This document shows positions 1-13,519 of a stretch of 64,000 bases of DNA, piece after piece; positions within the stretch are counted from its first letter, which is position 1; each line of letters starts with the position of its first letter. The stretch is from Kappaphycus alvarezii (taxonomy: Eukaryota > Rhodophyta > Florideophyceae > Gigartinales > Solieriaceae): contig NADL03000758.1 in the NCBI GenBank assembly GCA_002205965.3, forward strand, positions 682,001 through 746,000. Direction: 5' to 3'. A program made the position numbers and the translations under genes. Under the pieces are notes generated by a model. The model made no database searches. It was not told the DNA's origin and saw nothing but the letters and a program-made list of their open reading frames with translations.

Positions 1-1200
1 GAGTTGTTTGAGCTTGGGGATGACTTCGGCGCAGTACTCCGAGTCAACTTCTGAAATGTAACACAGCCATGTCAGCAACTTAATGAGACGATATTATTAT
101 TAATTTCATCTACATTAAACTACTGTAAGTATGCATCCGCGACTTCCGACGAGCAAATAGCTCCGCTGCCTCGTATAACGTAGAAAAACCGTATAACGGG
201 CGATTGAAGATTTCTTCGGTGAATACAGCCGGGGATGAATGTATGAATGCCTTGATTAGCTCCAAGACTTATCAGAATTTGGTAGAGATAATGACGGTAG
301 TGCTGCATCGGACGAGGAAGATGATGGTGCATCTCTCACGGTAAACAGTTCCAACATCTCCTCTGACGCAACTCATAAACTGTTTGGATATCTCATCGGT
401 ACAGCAGAACTTTCAGATTTTCTCTTGGTTAGGTTTGTTTCGGTGCGAAATTGGTTCCTTGAAAGCGGCATCGTGACGTTGAAAGCCGTGAGCACAAGCT
501 ATCAAGGATGCTAATCCGATTGTCGTGCAACGTAGGTAGCTCGTGCGACAACTGATAACGCGTACAATCGCGATATTTGGCAGTTTCCAGTAGAAAGTAG
601 AGCAAAGCAGAAGGTAGAGTAGTGATAGAGTTTATTAGATGTTGATAGTAAAGGGGATGTCCAGGGCGACGACCGTGCGGCGGGTAACAACGACTTTGGT
701 CGAGCTTTTACAGTAATCTCCCCTCTTGCTTCTCTCTTGTCTCTTCCTCGTGATCCCCGAAGTGGTTGTGGTGTATATTTACGCACAGGGTTGAGCTCAA
801 TGCATGACAGTATTGCACTGTAATGCAGATCTTTGATAAGGTTGGGAGACACTTGGCATATAATCATCAAATTCGGATTTATTAAAAGCTCAGCTATGCC
901 ATTTCGTCCACGTGCGCAGCTTCAGCGAATGCTCGTAGCCCGAAACATGCAGATGTTTGCCCTCCCGTCCAAAGCGGTCAATTTCAGTGGCCCTGCTCGT
1001 CACACTTCCCTAGTCTATTGATAAAGCAGTGTTGCGGAGAAATTTGTGGACAGCATTGTAATGCGCTGTGGGTCTAAATCTGGGCGACAAAAATTGTGTT
1101 TCACTACAGTACTGCCGATGGCATGATAGGAAATCGGCGATTTTGGTACTGCAATCGCAACTTTTTAATGAAAATATTTTATTGTAGTACTGTTTAGTGA
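1..1200. other. Stretch without recognisable gene
   Basis: I see only short open frames on both strands with no recognisable motif, no tRNA-like cloverleaf and no clear repeat unit. Nothing supports a gene here. Confidence 0.5.
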
Positions 1201-1215
1201 GGGGTTTAAAATTCG

Positions 1216-1325
1216 GACTGCCTATATAAACCCAGGTCTGAGGCTCCGACCTGCTCACAGGGAGGCAACAGAGAACGAGTTCAACCAGCGATTACCTAGT
1301 GTGCGCCTAAACCCCACACCCGGTA
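1216..1325 (+). repeat. Tail fragment of a dispersed repeat family (third copy)
   Basis: The sequence begins near a TATAAACCCAGG-like word and ends GCGCCTAAACCCCACACC. It resembles the right-hand ends of the two longer repeats at 14636-15160 and 37508-38036, which end in similar GCG-CTTAA-CCCCACA words in the same orientation. Only the last 100 or so bases are recognisable. The family is not identified; it could be a non-autonomous element end or an LTR tail. Confidence 0.4.
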
Positions 1326-1329
1326 TATC

Positions 1330-2935
1330 GACAAAAGTTTGTCTGTGCTGCGAGATCTTCCAATCCGAAAGAAGGTAGAAATCTCTTTTATATTTCCCTT
1401 TCTTTCCGATTGCAAGCGGGGTGAAACATTTGTTTCACTTTGATCTTTCGAGATAACGCCTAGTACCGAAAAAAAAGGTTTCCAGGGACCAGCCCTCGAG
1501 TATCAACCCCAGTCAACGACGTCATCTTCGGGGAAAATAACGGGCAGTAAAGGTTTGTACTACATATGCAGGGACGGGAGTGCCGTTTCCCGAGAAGGTA
1601 ATATCAGCACGTGCATGGGATCGAGCATCAAGCCTCACCGAGATGATCGTAGCCGGAGGGGAGGACTATCAAAGCAGCAGCACCACAGGGCCCTCGGCTT
1701 GAGGGCTATTAACCCGAGAAGTTTCAGTCCGAATACTTACAACATAAACGCCCGGAGCAGAAGGTTACTAGGCCGGTCAGAGGGAAGACAAAAAGAGTAA
1801 AGTTTAGAGACAGAGAACAGATACCGAGGATTGGAATCGAGGGCTTTGTCCGTACCAAAATACCTGATTCATACCAACAGCGCGCCTAGTTCCTCTCTGG
1901 GATAAACGTTCAATTTATCAAGAACAGTCGTTGCATTACAATAATCAAGGTTTCACAAGAAAGTGAACCCTTCCGAGTGTATCAATTTTCCAGAATACAC
2001 AAGCACAAAACATAATCTAGTTAGGGCGTTTTAAAACTTTTTGAAACGTGAAAAGTTGAAGGGATCAAAACTGAATCACAATTCAACTAGCTGGCCACAT
2101 ATGCATCAGCGTTCTGAACCCTTACCGGTAAATCTAGGATTTCTAGCTAGTATTTCCCGGTAACAGTTTGGAATGAGAAACGAACTGCTATCGACTGGCG
2201 TTCCAACGTATCATGAGACAGCTGTTCTTCCATTCATGAATTCCAAAAAACGTTAAAAACGGGACTCATCATTCTTCATTCTGTTTCCACTTTAATTCCA
2301 GTTAGAAACCGGATCTTCATCATCTGTGGGGCTACCCTTTTTGCAAGGCAGCAAAATTAGACTGCCATTTGTGCAACCCGACCTCCTTCAACGAAAAGCC
2401 TCCCTCTCCTCCCGCCGCCCGCGCCCTTGCATCCCTCAAAGCTCCACTATCCCAACCACCCACGACATCCTCATCCCGCTCTTCCCGCCAAGAAAACCAT
2501 CCATCATTCTAAGACATCCCTTAGCCCACGCCGTCCATCCTCGAGTGAAGTTTTTCCTCACTCCACACCGCCCGCACAATCCTCACCCCACGCCATTTAC
2601 GTAATCATCTTCCCACTTTGTCCTCACCGTGTCGCCCGAACACAAAAGCATCAGTCATACGAATGATTCCTGCCCGACGGCTACATTGCATAGCAACCAG
2701 CAACAGCAACCAGCAACCAGCACCCAAAACCCTCCATCAACGCCCGCCACCCACACGGCAAGGCATTCTGCAGTCCAAAGCGTCCCCTATCCATACCTGT
2801 ACGAGTTTAGTGGGGATAATGTTTTAATGGAAACCGCGGAGACAATCGGGTAGACAGTGATGTAGTCATCACGGTAGCCAATGTGCCGCCCCCTTTACTC
2901 ATGACTCATGCTAATCATTCATTCGGGTATGAAGG
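1330..2935. other. Intergenic, including a pyrimidine-rich tract
   Basis: No gene is recognised. From about 2380 to 2790 the + strand is strongly rich in C and T with many CCAC and CCTC words, which leaves several overlapping open frames without protein-like character. This could be an upstream or untranslated region of a lost gene, but nothing proves it. Confidence 0.4.
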
Positions 2936-2939
2936 TTCT

Positions 2940-4235
2940 GTTTTCATTCATTGGAGCCAAGTGCTCCTGTTGTACAGCGCCAAGGCGAATGATGAAGAAA
3001 TGAAAGATGCTGACGTTTGGTTGACGCAAGGAGAGTTATTCCGTCCTTTTTGATTCTGCAAGAATGCAGCTCAGAAGGCACTCCTAGATACCACCTTGTG
3101 TAAGGATGTGCTTAGCGAAATGAGAGCAACGGGTGCTAGGAAAGTCTAGCTAAAAACAAAGATAGACATCATTACTATCAAACTGACGCAACGACGTTTT
3201 TTTACTACTAAAACTCTTCCTTTGGTGTACTAAAAGATAGGTGATGAGCAGGTAGAATCGTCAATGACAATGGAGTGTATAACGCACACCACTGTCAGAA
3301 TAGTCAAAGTGACTAAGGGCAAGGAACAAATACGATGGTTGAAACACGATTGCTCAGTGTGAGAATGGAGAAGTGAAAGTGGACAGCCTTCTTTTGAGAA
3401 TGGGGACGTTTCTATTTGTGTACGCGACCCAAACTTTGAGACTGCGGAGTAATATCGCACTCTGCACGTTTTGGGTGTCGCCCGTGACAGTAGCTAGGAC
3501 ACAGCTGATGGAACCAAGGTTTAGGGAGGAACTGGATACTACGTATTTGGAACCATGGACGAAACATATTGCGCAGCTAAATAACGACGAGAATTTAACC
3601 CAGAAGCGATACAGTAATTAAGCGGAGGTGTATCAAGTATTAATATCGCAGGGCTTGACCCGAAATATGTTTACACCAAAGGGAAGGGGGCTACTGCGAT
3701 GAAAGTTCGCTGAGTCGAAGACCTTTTATGGGAACTTTACGGGCATACTTGAGGCTAATGGAAACGGGGATGGTGAATCGTTTGTGTAGTTCAGCAGGGG
3801 GAATCCTACTTTCTGTAACCTTATTGATTTCTGAAACGATTTTCGCTGTTGGCACCGCTGGCTACGAGAGCAATGGAAACTAACGAGAGGAAGGAGTTGA
3901 GAATGGAGTTATACCATACCAAGACTCAACCCCTGCGAGGAAGAGACATAAATGAGGGGGGCAAGAAATTAGTATAGTTTGGGTGCATGCATTATACACC
4001 GCTCTTAATTCGAGTGGTGGAGAATCGGCCAAACAAAACGAGCAGACTGAACGTTACAAAGCACTTATTGAGGCCGCAGACGCAAAGGGCTACTCTTTGC
4101 AGTTTCTTAAGGCTAAATTAAGCAAGAGAAAGAAATGCTACTACCAGCTGACGGAGATGCCGAAACAAACACGTAAAAGGACGTTTTATGTTGTCTGTAT
4201 GAAATTTTTAGGAGAACAGCTTCATAAACGTTGAA
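2940..4235 (+). other. Possible degraded coding region, unrecognised
   Basis: Several + strand open stretches follow one another in different frames (for example 3373-3621 and 3983-4234), with purine-rich, lysine- and glutamate-rich composition unlike the flanks. This is the pattern expected of an old coding sequence broken by indels. I recognise no domain. It may be the remains of a mobile-element protein. Confidence 0.2.
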
Positions 4236-4239
4236 TTTT

Positions 4240-6530
4240 TCTAAATATTTCCGGAATAATGTGGTTGTATGAGGCCTATATGGTTGAGCCGCGATGCAAT
4301 GATGTCGCGAAATCCGGATTGCTCCCTAGTGTGGTTACGATTTCGGTGAAAGTGATGATCTGCGGAATTTTTCGAAGATGCAAAATCGGATCTCCCCGCA
4401 TTCTGTTTTATTCAGCCATTGTTACTTTCTTATATTCTTCACAAATGAAGTTATCAATAATGAAGTTATTTATTTTTCATACGACAAGAATCATAAGCGT
4501 TACCTTCGCCTTGTGCTTGCATTATACCCCCTCCTGTATGGGGTAAGAATAGAACCACCATTATTATACTCGTCATCTGCGTCAATTGCAGGTTAAGGGG
4601 GTAGAACATCAGAAAAAAATCAGTTCTGCTAGTTTCGTGGACTGGATCAGTTTAATCATGGGTCGATCCTGCTTTAAAAAATTGCAGTTAGCAGCAAAAG
4701 CTGCTTAGACACAAACAACGGAAACCCTTTTCCTGTTGCCATACTTCGGGAGATCAGGCGTGTCAGTTAATCTAGGCTTTTGAATTTGAATATCAATGCC
4801 TTCCGAAGCAACTATGATTCCGTACATGCAACTTCTCCAATCACGGCGAAATCTAGTTCCCACTACACGAAACTATGCTTCATCTTGTTGGAAGAGAATG
4901 GAATCCAGATAATCGTTAAGTGCATGAAGTGTCTTATCAAAAATAGCGTACGTAGCCGTCAATCCAATACCTTATGGATACCCACATCTAAATAGCTTGG
5001 TCCAGCTATTATGCTTACTGTAACCACAGTATTACTGAAACAAAGACAGTTGAATTACTGTTTTATTATCTCAGTAGGCGGCGGAAAAGCTTTGTATATA
5101 TTTGGCGGCATATTTTATCGAACTGCTCCTTTTAGCGCAGTGCAAACGCCTAAATGGTCTCCCCTAATTGAAGAAACATGCTCGTCAAAATTAAGGCGTT
5201 AGGTTGCCTAACTATGCGGTTCGCCTGCCATCGGGTAATCTGATTGCTGCTGGTGCTGCAGTCGATGCAACTGCGATAGCTGCTGATGCAATCAGCCCTT
5301 TATCTGTTCCTCTTTTCCTCTGTTTTATCATTAGCAGAGTCATCATTTTGTATAGGCTATTTCGCCCAAAATGACATACACGTCAATGTTGTGGCCACCT
5401 GATACGCGGCACAACATGAAAGGCCACAGTCTGGCCCTCCGAGTAATCATACTCAGTGCTCATACCACAGACCATGGGGTTCCCACACAAATTACGATTT
5501 AGGGCGCTTTTGGCACACAGAAAGTACCTTAGGGAGTAAGAAGGGGCCTAACACACATCATGCAGAATACACCTACAAAGTAGTGGCAGACTGGGATACG
5601 TAACCGACCGGGTCACACAGCACACATCCACACGCACCAACTTTCACCGCAGCGATAAACAAGACGAATTGAGCGACCAAGGAGAAAATAGTCGAGACGC
5701 TGCTGCGGAATCTTGCTGAAGTAAAGAACATGATCTCAAAGTGGATGCATAAAAGGACACGTAAGGCTCGTATATATTAGAATCTGGGAGCAACTCCTTC
5801 GAAACGCTTCGACCACGAAGACATATAAAACGGAAGGCCTTCAATGTCATATTATCCGATTGCTCAAGTGTTCGCGCCAACTTTCATTCATCAGCACCTA
5901 AACATACGAAAAAAGGGGTGGAAATACAAATATCGAAAATAGTAGATGTGTGCCCTTCAATATACATCTAGTATTTGTCCGACAACTCGCGAAGGCCAAA
6001 TATTGCGCAATAATGTTCTTACCGGATGGCAGGTATATTAAAAGAGTCGAGGACCTTCCACCTGCAGACATCTTCTGAAATTGAAACATTGATGGAAACT
6101 AACGTCTATCACCGCATGAAACATATGAGGAGAGGCATTCAATGCCCGAGAACTACGGTCGAAAATGGCACAGTACTTTAACAAAGGAAATAAGGTGTTT
6201 TTTTAACGCTTATAATCCAGCAAAAGATTGGAAGTTAACCCAGCCGTGTAAAACGTGGATAAAAATCCACTACTGATTCCTTCCAGACAAAGTGCGCGAC
6301 AGTCACCACATACCACGGGTAGACACAGGGTAGACACACTGAAGTCATGACATACAAAGTTAACTATCTTTGTCATCTACCGGGCATACCGATACGACGA
6401 CTCTAGCAATAGATAATGCACACAACTTGCAAATGCGAGTAAATGATGTCGCCGCACAAAAGATCAAATAAATCACACGCGATTTCAAATACTTTTACCT
6501 ATCAAAAGGAACAAGTTCTTATCGTGACAC
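4240..6530. other. Stretch without recognisable gene
   Basis: Short open frames on both strands, none with a recognisable motif. The right end borders the copia integrase remnant, so upstream copia sequence (gag or protease) may lie here in unrecognisable form. Confidence 0.4.
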
Positions 6531-6539
6531 CTCAGAGAA

Positions 6540-7410
6540 CTGCCAGGAATGTGCTCTAGGGACATAAAAAGCCCAAAAAAATAAACTCACTCCTCGGCGT
6601 CAGCCGCTTCACGTTATCTTCGCTGACCAAGTTGGACCTCTCCACACTTCTAAGGCGGGGCACAAGTACTTTATCACATTCACGGAACTTTAAACTCGCG
6701 TGTGCATTGAATCACCAAAGAAGAAACGCAATGTGGCTGGTAGTCCCATCCCATCAATTACTAAGAAAATAGATCAGCATTTCGGCCTCCTCACTGCGAG
6801 GATATGATGCTACTATGGGAACTACTTTACCACTAAAGCTACTCTCCTCTATTATAGGAGAAGAAAAAGTAAGATAAACCATTTCGCAACACCTATGCCA
6901 CATGAAGAAAGTGTGATGGGAAGACTTAATCGCACCATAATGTAACATCTACGAGCCGCACTGCACACAGCTAAGAAGCTTTTCAATGAATATTAGTTGT
7001 ACGGTATAATAGACACGGTTACCAAACGAACGCAACGCTTCAACGAAAGATCAAAGACATCACATGAAGACTGTGGGAAGAGCGCCGCACGCAGTACTCA
7101 GTATACCAAGCAGGACAGTTGACACTTCGATCATTTAGAGTTTTTGATTAAAACTGCCACATTACCATGGTCACAGCTATTAAGGAGAAATATCTTATCG
7201 CGCACGAATGGTTCGGTATCTCAGCCTTAATGAATAGAAGCAATGCCGTATCATCGACCCAACAAACGGTCAACTCCTCACAACATGTAGAGCGGACTTC
7301 CGACCAAACAACCACAATTAGCACGCTCAGCGGGTGTATTACCATGGAATATCACCACATGACACAAAAAACCCGCATCGATTCCCACAGCGCTAAAACT
7401 ACGGAGACAC
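6540..7410 (+). mobile_element. Ty1/copia integrase remnant
   Basis: Read across frames on the + strand, the region gives the end of a zinc-binding motif (C-x2-C, CQEC near 6541), then PLHVIFADQVGP (about 6605-6650), which carries the first catalytic Asp in the copia-type ADxxGP context, followed by HKYFITFT. Further on come LNRTIM with LRAALHTAKK (about 6930-6980), the usual copia segment near the catalytic Glu, and RIIDPTNGQLL (about 7240-7275), the C-terminal segment that in copia elements precedes the RNA-copying domain. The order of these pieces is that of a Ty1/copia polyprotein. Several frameshifts and stops break it and I found no LTRs, so it is an old fragment. Confidence 0.65.
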
Positions 7411-7429
7411 GTGCGCCAGAATGAACCAA

Positions 7430-9240
7430 AAACAAAAAGTATTGTGAAAAATTGATACAGCACCTCCTCAAACCTACGGTATTTTCGTCATATCTTTATG
7501 GTAAAATGTAGCATGCAACTAAAATATAGCATACAGCGTACTATAAAGAAATTAGTATGCAAAAACGATTCTTTAAATTTTGACTCGTCCCTCAAGCCGC
7601 TGTTCCACAATGTCCAAGTACACAAGTCCATCATAATATTCATACATAATTAAGATACAAAACGGCATAAAAACTCATCAGCTAGCCTAGATATCTTTTG
7701 GTACCCGCGAAAAAAAACTTGAACTCACATGAGCTTGCCGTTCATACTGCGGACAAGGATAAAAGCTGGTACTCATCTGGATAACCACAAAGAAATTCGT
7801 ATCCATCTGACCCATTAACCTAAAAAATGCTTCAATCCATGAGCATTACAAGTAAAACGCACGCAAATTGAAGGAAAATATAAGGAGTGATAGGTAGGGT
7901 TGAACGGGGCTGTGATTTACAACTAATCGAAGCCTGTTTGTCACGGTTGCATCTGCTTAATTTAAGTCCTTTACATGATAGCCACGTAGAAACCGAGGTG
8001 TTTCATACTCTTCAACGGCGGCATCTGTTACGGTGAGCAACTAGAATCAAGGCCATGTAGAAAACTTACCGCTTGCCCAAGGAAATTTAGACTACAATCA
8101 AAAACGCTTGAACAGATCTATATAGCGGTTTCCTTGGAAACTTTGGTTGCAAAATTTGGCTCAAAAATTCTTCGTTTGTTCTCTCTTCTCCCGCCCTCCA
8201 CTCATCCTTCTTAGCCCAGTCACAAATTTTCGTTGCTCTTTGTTTTAATTTCTTTACTGTGCTGATTTATTATTCCTTTACAAGTGTCCTAACATACTTG
8301 TGCGTCCTCCGCTTGCTCTTGGCATTGTTACCACGCCGCATTCAAGTCACTCAGCTTGGTAATAGTTACAACCCAAAGACGTCGAGATGGATTTGCATCG
8401 ATAAGACAGGTTGTCAAGATTGGGGCTTGCTAAATTCGCTTTCAACTGATCTCTCAGTGCCCTGATCGAAATCCACACGAGAATTACGAGAAGGCTTTAG
8501 TAGTAATTTCATGTTACGAATACGGTCAAAACGGCCCGCGAATATTACGAAGCGCAGATTCACCCTAAAAACGCTCTTCTGAAGAATAACGGATCCCTAA
8601 AAGCTATCACGACATGTCACAAGTAAATATGTCTCAAATTTCAACATTATTCTGGGTTTGGACGTTGGCACCCTAACTATCTCGTGAAATTTTCTGTTCC
8701 AAACTTTTACATCTGACCCTTTTGGCTTCACAGTCGCTTTCGAGCGGATACTGACGACTTATGCGAACGGGAATGGGGGGCCTGTTATATGCCATACTGT
8801 AGTAGTATTATCTTTATTTTTTTGAATAATTTTTTTTCTCTTTTTTTGGCCCACTGTATGATGCACTGTGCAATATAATGTGTGATGCACTTAAAAATAT
8901 ACTGCATGATCCACTGAACAGCTAATTGCATGATGAAATGCACAATATACTGTGCAATATACTGCATAAAATCATATACAATATGTAGAGGTAAACAGAT
9001 GCGCAAAAGCGGGTGCCCCCCGTACTGGAGACAACGAGGACACAATTTATTCATCAACTATTACTAAGGCGATTTAAACCAGGTTATCCGCCGCCATATC
9101 TTCCAGCGACTGAGTTGCACCCTGTGGTAATACATTCCTCAAGCTATGCTCTCACGAGCCACCACGCGCATGAACGAAGAGGTGTATCTGGTTAGTTCTC
9201 AGCCGTATAGGTAATTTCTCTTGCATGCTTTGCTTTACGC
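7430..9240. other. Stretch without recognisable gene
   Basis: AT-rich sequence downstream of the copia fragment. I searched for copia reverse transcriptase motifs and did not find any. A degenerate short tandem repeat lies at 8855-8985. Confidence 0.4.
8855..8985. repeat. Degenerate AT-rich tandem repeat
   Basis: Words such as ACTGTGCAATATA, TGATGCACT and ATACTGCAT recur with small variations about every 13-30 bases. On the - strand the array stays open (8785-9057) and would encode a repetitive hydrophobic peptide. I take that as a by-product of the repeat, not a gene. Confidence 0.55.
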
Positions 9241-9246
9241 GTCGAG

Positions 9247-10185
9247 ATGTTCAACCTATACTTAAGTAACCGTTATTCCATGACACCGGCTATATTTTTG
9301 TCTAGTGTTCTGTGTTATACCATCTCAATCTCGTATATAGTGCTCTGTATTATACCCTCTCAAGCTCGTTGGAGAGAGTTAGAATTTATGATTGAGAAAC
9401 AGATCCTACAACTGTCTGAAATCTACTGGGAGGCGCTTGGACATATGTGAGGAGCACGCTGTGGTATTTTATGGAACATCTCGCCTACTTTTATATACGT
9501 ACACGCAGCATGATACGAAAAAGTTGTACGCGGAAACGAGCTTGTTATTCAGAATTGGTTGGGGTTTGTTGACGGTACAGTTTTCGTTATAGAATGTCCT
9601 AAGGGTAACAGGCAACAAACAGTCAACAAATAGTTTAGAATGGACACAAACTCAAACATCCCCTGAAATGCAAGGCCAAAAAATCATCACAAGCTTTGAA
9701 TTTCAATTGATGCGGACATACGAAAGGAAGCAGAAATGACAGGATTTTATACTTAAGAAGTTGTTTGGACGAATTAATATCTGCAGTTCTTCATATTGAC
9801 TCTACTAGATGTTTCATATATGGAGACTCCGGGTATAATCGTCGAGGGTACTTGGAAGTATCTTGTAAGAGCTCAGCACTTTTCAAGGACAGAGAGCAAT
9901 TTTTGAGGCCACGTCATAAATTCAATTCACAGAGGATTGTAATTTTAAGAAAGCCAAAGCGAAATTTACGTTTTTCGATTTCAAATATAAGATGAAACTA
10001 CTAAAAGGACCTAATTTCCTTTTTTCTCAGTTAAATGTTCTTCAGCAACAGTCCCAACTGCACCTAACCCAACAAAATCTCGCAGTACGTTGGATGCACA
10101 CCTTCCTTCCTTACAAATCGTTCAACGCAAATCAACGAATAGTTTCGCAAATTATCGGGAAGAAGGTACGAGTACAAAGTACACC
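9247..10185 (+). pseudogene. PIF/Harbinger (HARBI1-like) DDE nuclease remnant
   Basis: Successive + strand frames give the family's landmarks in order: an N-terminal ARWRELEF...LSEIYWEAL segment (about 9376-9440); GFVDGTVFVIECPKGN (about 9562-9610), in which GFVDGT carries the first catalytic Asp (codon at 9571-9573); FIYGDSGYNRRGYL (about 9812-9855) with the second Asp (9825-9827); and FTFFDFKYKMKLLKG (about 9968-10010), the usual post-catalytic FxDxKKxxK-type segment, then a LTN motif near 10110. The catalytic Glu is not clear. Frames shift several times and stops are present, so this is a dead or badly broken copy. Such enzymes cut and paste PIF/Harbinger transposons in the nucleus. No terminal repeats were found. 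Confidence 0.6.
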
Positions 10186-10259
10186 AATGCGAGCTTTTGA
10201 GGTTAACGCATATTTTGTCCTTGTAGGAAAGATATTAGCATCCTGTGCGTCCTTTTAAT

Positions 10260-12325
10260 TTACGTTAGTGCTCATGATTACAGCAACTTTTCTTACTTGG
10301 TAGTTCTTGAAGTACCCAGTAACTTTTACAACTTCTAAATCTGCACTTCTTTACTCCAATTGCGCTTCTGGCGCCTCTATTCACAAATTCGCGACGCTAT
10401 TCGGTCTCAACGTCAAAATTATGAGAATCAATGATATCTACTGACATTCTACCTAGATGTTTTCAATATCGTACTCCTTTAGTGTTTCTTCAAAAGCTGC
10501 TTCTATTTTTTTCTCCTAGGTCACAAATGAGTAGGTGCAATTCGCACTAAATTAAAGCCTAAATAAGGACTTTAGACTGGGTACGCATTCATTTGGCGTT
10601 AGAAAAGGTCAAGAGATTAAAAATCTAAAAAAGTATGTTACAAAATCATGGGTCACAGGAGTGATGCTATGCCCAGAAAAATCATTCAATTCGCAAAACC
10701 AAACAACCATGAATGAACAAATTTATTTTCTTGCGATGGAGAAAGAATTGGATGCAAAGTTTTTTGAGTGACAAAAAGTTGGTGAAAACATGAAGTATGG
10801 CTCATGACACAAATAGAACTCGTAATTACCTACCAAATTTAAAATTTGGTAGGTAATTACGAGTTCTATTCCAGTATGACAATGTACTGCATGAATTGCC
10901 GTGGTTGTCTGTTCAGTTCTAATTTATATTTAATTTAAAATTAAAAGAGACGATCTTCTCAATTCTATGGGTTTCCGCCATTCAATCTTCTTCCTTGACA
11001 GCTACAGCTACTTTAGATCTCAATCTTCTCGAACAATTTAAGAAAAGACATTTTGAAAGGACCGGCCTTCTCTGTCGTTGTCCAGTTACGTTATTTATTG
11101 TATAATAGTAATAAATGTAATGCAGTACGCAACTCTGCACTGCTAGATATGCAGAAATGCACATCGTGTGTATATACTTTATCTAATGCATTTTAGTACT
11201 CTCGTTTATTTCATGTATATAGACGAGTAATGAAGTTATCTTATTGGTGACACGAGACTGAAGGTAACTATATGGAAAATGGGTTCAGCACAAGATGGTG
11301 GCTGCCTCTCCTCATTGGGGCGAGTTCCGTAAAGTACATTTTATCTCTCCTGACGCTGCCACTAACAGATTTATCACCACTGTACGCAGTATACTTCACT
11401 TGACAACTTCTACTATATCCTGGACATACACTCCTTTTATTGCTTTCAATATCGCGAAAAATCAAGGGATAGAAAAAGAAGGTAGGAGGCGTTAGCTATG
11501 AGCCCGGAGAAGTACATTTTCTTGCTTAGGCAGAGCAGTTGAATAGTTGATAATAAATTTTTTGTTCTTTTTTCTTTCTTAAATGCCCAAGATGGCTAGT
11601 ACTTATATAGACAGGTAGGTTCCATAGGCAAGCTCTGGTAAACCTTCTATTTTACTAGCTACGACCACTAGCGGATGTCCTAGAGACCTCTACTCTAGAA
11701 CAAGTACTAACAGTATGCCTAACATAGTTTATATAGATGACCAAGATAGATAAAATATAGATAGAGTAGACTAGAATAGTAGACTAGACTAGAATGTAAG
11801 CAAAGGCAAAACAGCTATCCTATAGTACTGTAAATGCTACCTAAGTAGATTTCTTCGGTATTCTTTAGGCACTGTAAAAATAGTTTCTACACAGACACCC
11901 GCATACGTTGCACGCATATACAAGTACAGGCAGTATATTTCAATTTCCATAGCACGACATGCCAGTTATCGGATATGTAATACCCACTATTAAATTAAAT
12001 TACGGAACACTGTGTACTTCCAGGTACGATTTGCATAAAGACAACCATGGCACGCCACGCCAATCACTTGGAAATCGATGCCCTTCTGCGATGCAGCTGA
12101 GTCTTATTCTGCTGTTTCTCAATACAGGAAGGTCACTCACAACTGTAATGTACATTGCAGGGATATACACTGCCGCGCGATGCCATAGAACACCCTCTAA
12201 AACAAGGTTATTGTAATTTCTTTAATTTTGAAAGAAAATCTGGCCAACGAATTTTTTGCCTTACAAAAATCTTAAACAATATAGTTTTATGAGATTATTG
12301 GAATATTTTCTTACCAACTCGAGTA
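10260..12325. other. Intergenic with a hairpin and simple repeats
   Basis: No gene recognised. It contains the 29-bp perfect inverted repeat at 10812-10870 and a short run of TAGA/TAGACTAGA words at about 11720-11800. Confidence 0.4.
10812..10870. repeat. Perfect inverted repeat, 29-bp arms, 1-nt spacer
   Basis: Arm 1 (10812-10840) and arm 2 (10842-10870) are exact reverse complements separated by a single A at 10841. The arm starts AATAGAACTCGTAATTACC. No transposase flanks it directly. A perfect palindrome of this length suggests a recent event or selection: a joined pair of transposon ends, a foldback, a small hairpin RNA, or an assembly artefact. Confidence 0.95.
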
Positions 12326-12329
12326 GTAG

Positions 12330-13515
12330 ATTTTAAGGGGTTTCTGGGTCATAGCAAATTCGGACAAACGAAGCCTACGAAGCAATTGAGCCGCTTTGTG
12401 TGATTTTTATCTTTTCAAACTATCGCCTAACCCCTTCTCCCCTTATCCAAAATTCCTCGCGACACACAACTGACCGAACAAGAGCGGTTACATTCCTTAG
12501 CTTTGCAAACAGCTTGTAAAAATATTTCAGAGATCGCTCGTCAACTTCAAAGGTCTCGCAAAGTTATCAGCAACTTCTTACGTGCTCCAGGCGCTTATAC
12601 ACAGCAAACTACTTTAATAACTGACGAATTATGGAAGTAAGAGATGAAAAGGCTAATTCGAGCGACCTCAAATCTCGCATTGAGCTCCCTAGGACTCCGT
12701 GACTCCTTGCAATTGTCTATCTTGGTAGGTCGTACGCGTGCATATCTTATTGGAGCATACGCTTCAAGTACAGCAGAGCTAGACTTGCCCCCCTGTTGAC
12801 CGAAAAACGCAATCTCGCTCGCATAGAATGGGCTCGGAATCATGCGCAAATGAACCAAATCTTTTGGGGTGCAGTCCTCTTTGCCGACGAAAGGAGATTT
12901 AATCACGATCGCCCGGATGGTCAGCGATACTACTGGGATGATTAAAGAAAAGAAGAACAGGTTCTATCGATGCGTCAACATGGGGGTAATGGTGTGATGG
13001 TCTGGGTTGGTATTGTTCTCATGTTAAGAAGAAGTTGAAAAAGGTAGCGTGCCGCCTCAATGCTAGCAGCTACGTCAAGATGTTAGAAGAATAATTGTTG
13101 CCGTGGGCAGATGACTTCATGCCAGTGACATAGACATTTACGCAAGATAACGTTCCACCTCATGCCGCGAGGTCAGCAAAAGACTGATTTCGAGAGAATG
13201 GAGTTAGAGTAATGGACTGGCCTGCTTGTTCTTCATACATTAATACGTTAGAAAACTTATGGAGATAGTCGCAGAGAAGTTTACAGAGCAACCGGCAGTA
13301 TAGGACCTAAGAATATCTTATGGTATGTACAGAAAAAACGGCTTGCTGGCAGGATGATATCGATGGGCTCGTTTCTTGTATGCATAAGAGCACTTCAGAC
13401 GTGTTTGGAACGCCAGGGAAAGCAAATCCGTTACTGAATATATAGATTTCTCCTTAGCTTTGCGCTGAGAAGATAAATGGGCTATGACTTGCGCACACCC
13501 CCCTCAAATCTGGTT
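12330..13515 (+). mobile_element. Tc1-like (DD34E) transposon remnant 1
   Basis: From 12470 the + strand encodes LTEQERLHSLALQ and ISEIARQLQRSRKVIS, a helix-turn-helix DNA-binding region of Tc1 type. After a broken stretch, the catalytic part resumes with VLFADERRF (Asp codon 12886-12888), RPDGQRYYWDD, GGNGVMVWVGIV, then QDNVPPHAAR (Asp 13146-13148) and MDWPACSSYINTLENLW (Glu 13251-13253). The second Asp and the Glu are 35 codons apart in one frame, i.e. DD34E, as in Tc1. One Trp-to-stop change (TGA) and several frameshifts inactivate it. Possible weak terminal inverted repeats lie near 12330-12360 and 13473-13515. Confidence 0.8.
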
Positions 13516-13519
13516 TGCC

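Noticed and set aside
8785-9057. A 90-codon hydrophobic minus-strand protein
   Set aside because: It is a translation of the degenerate AT-rich tandem repeat; the peptide repeats mirror the DNA repeats.
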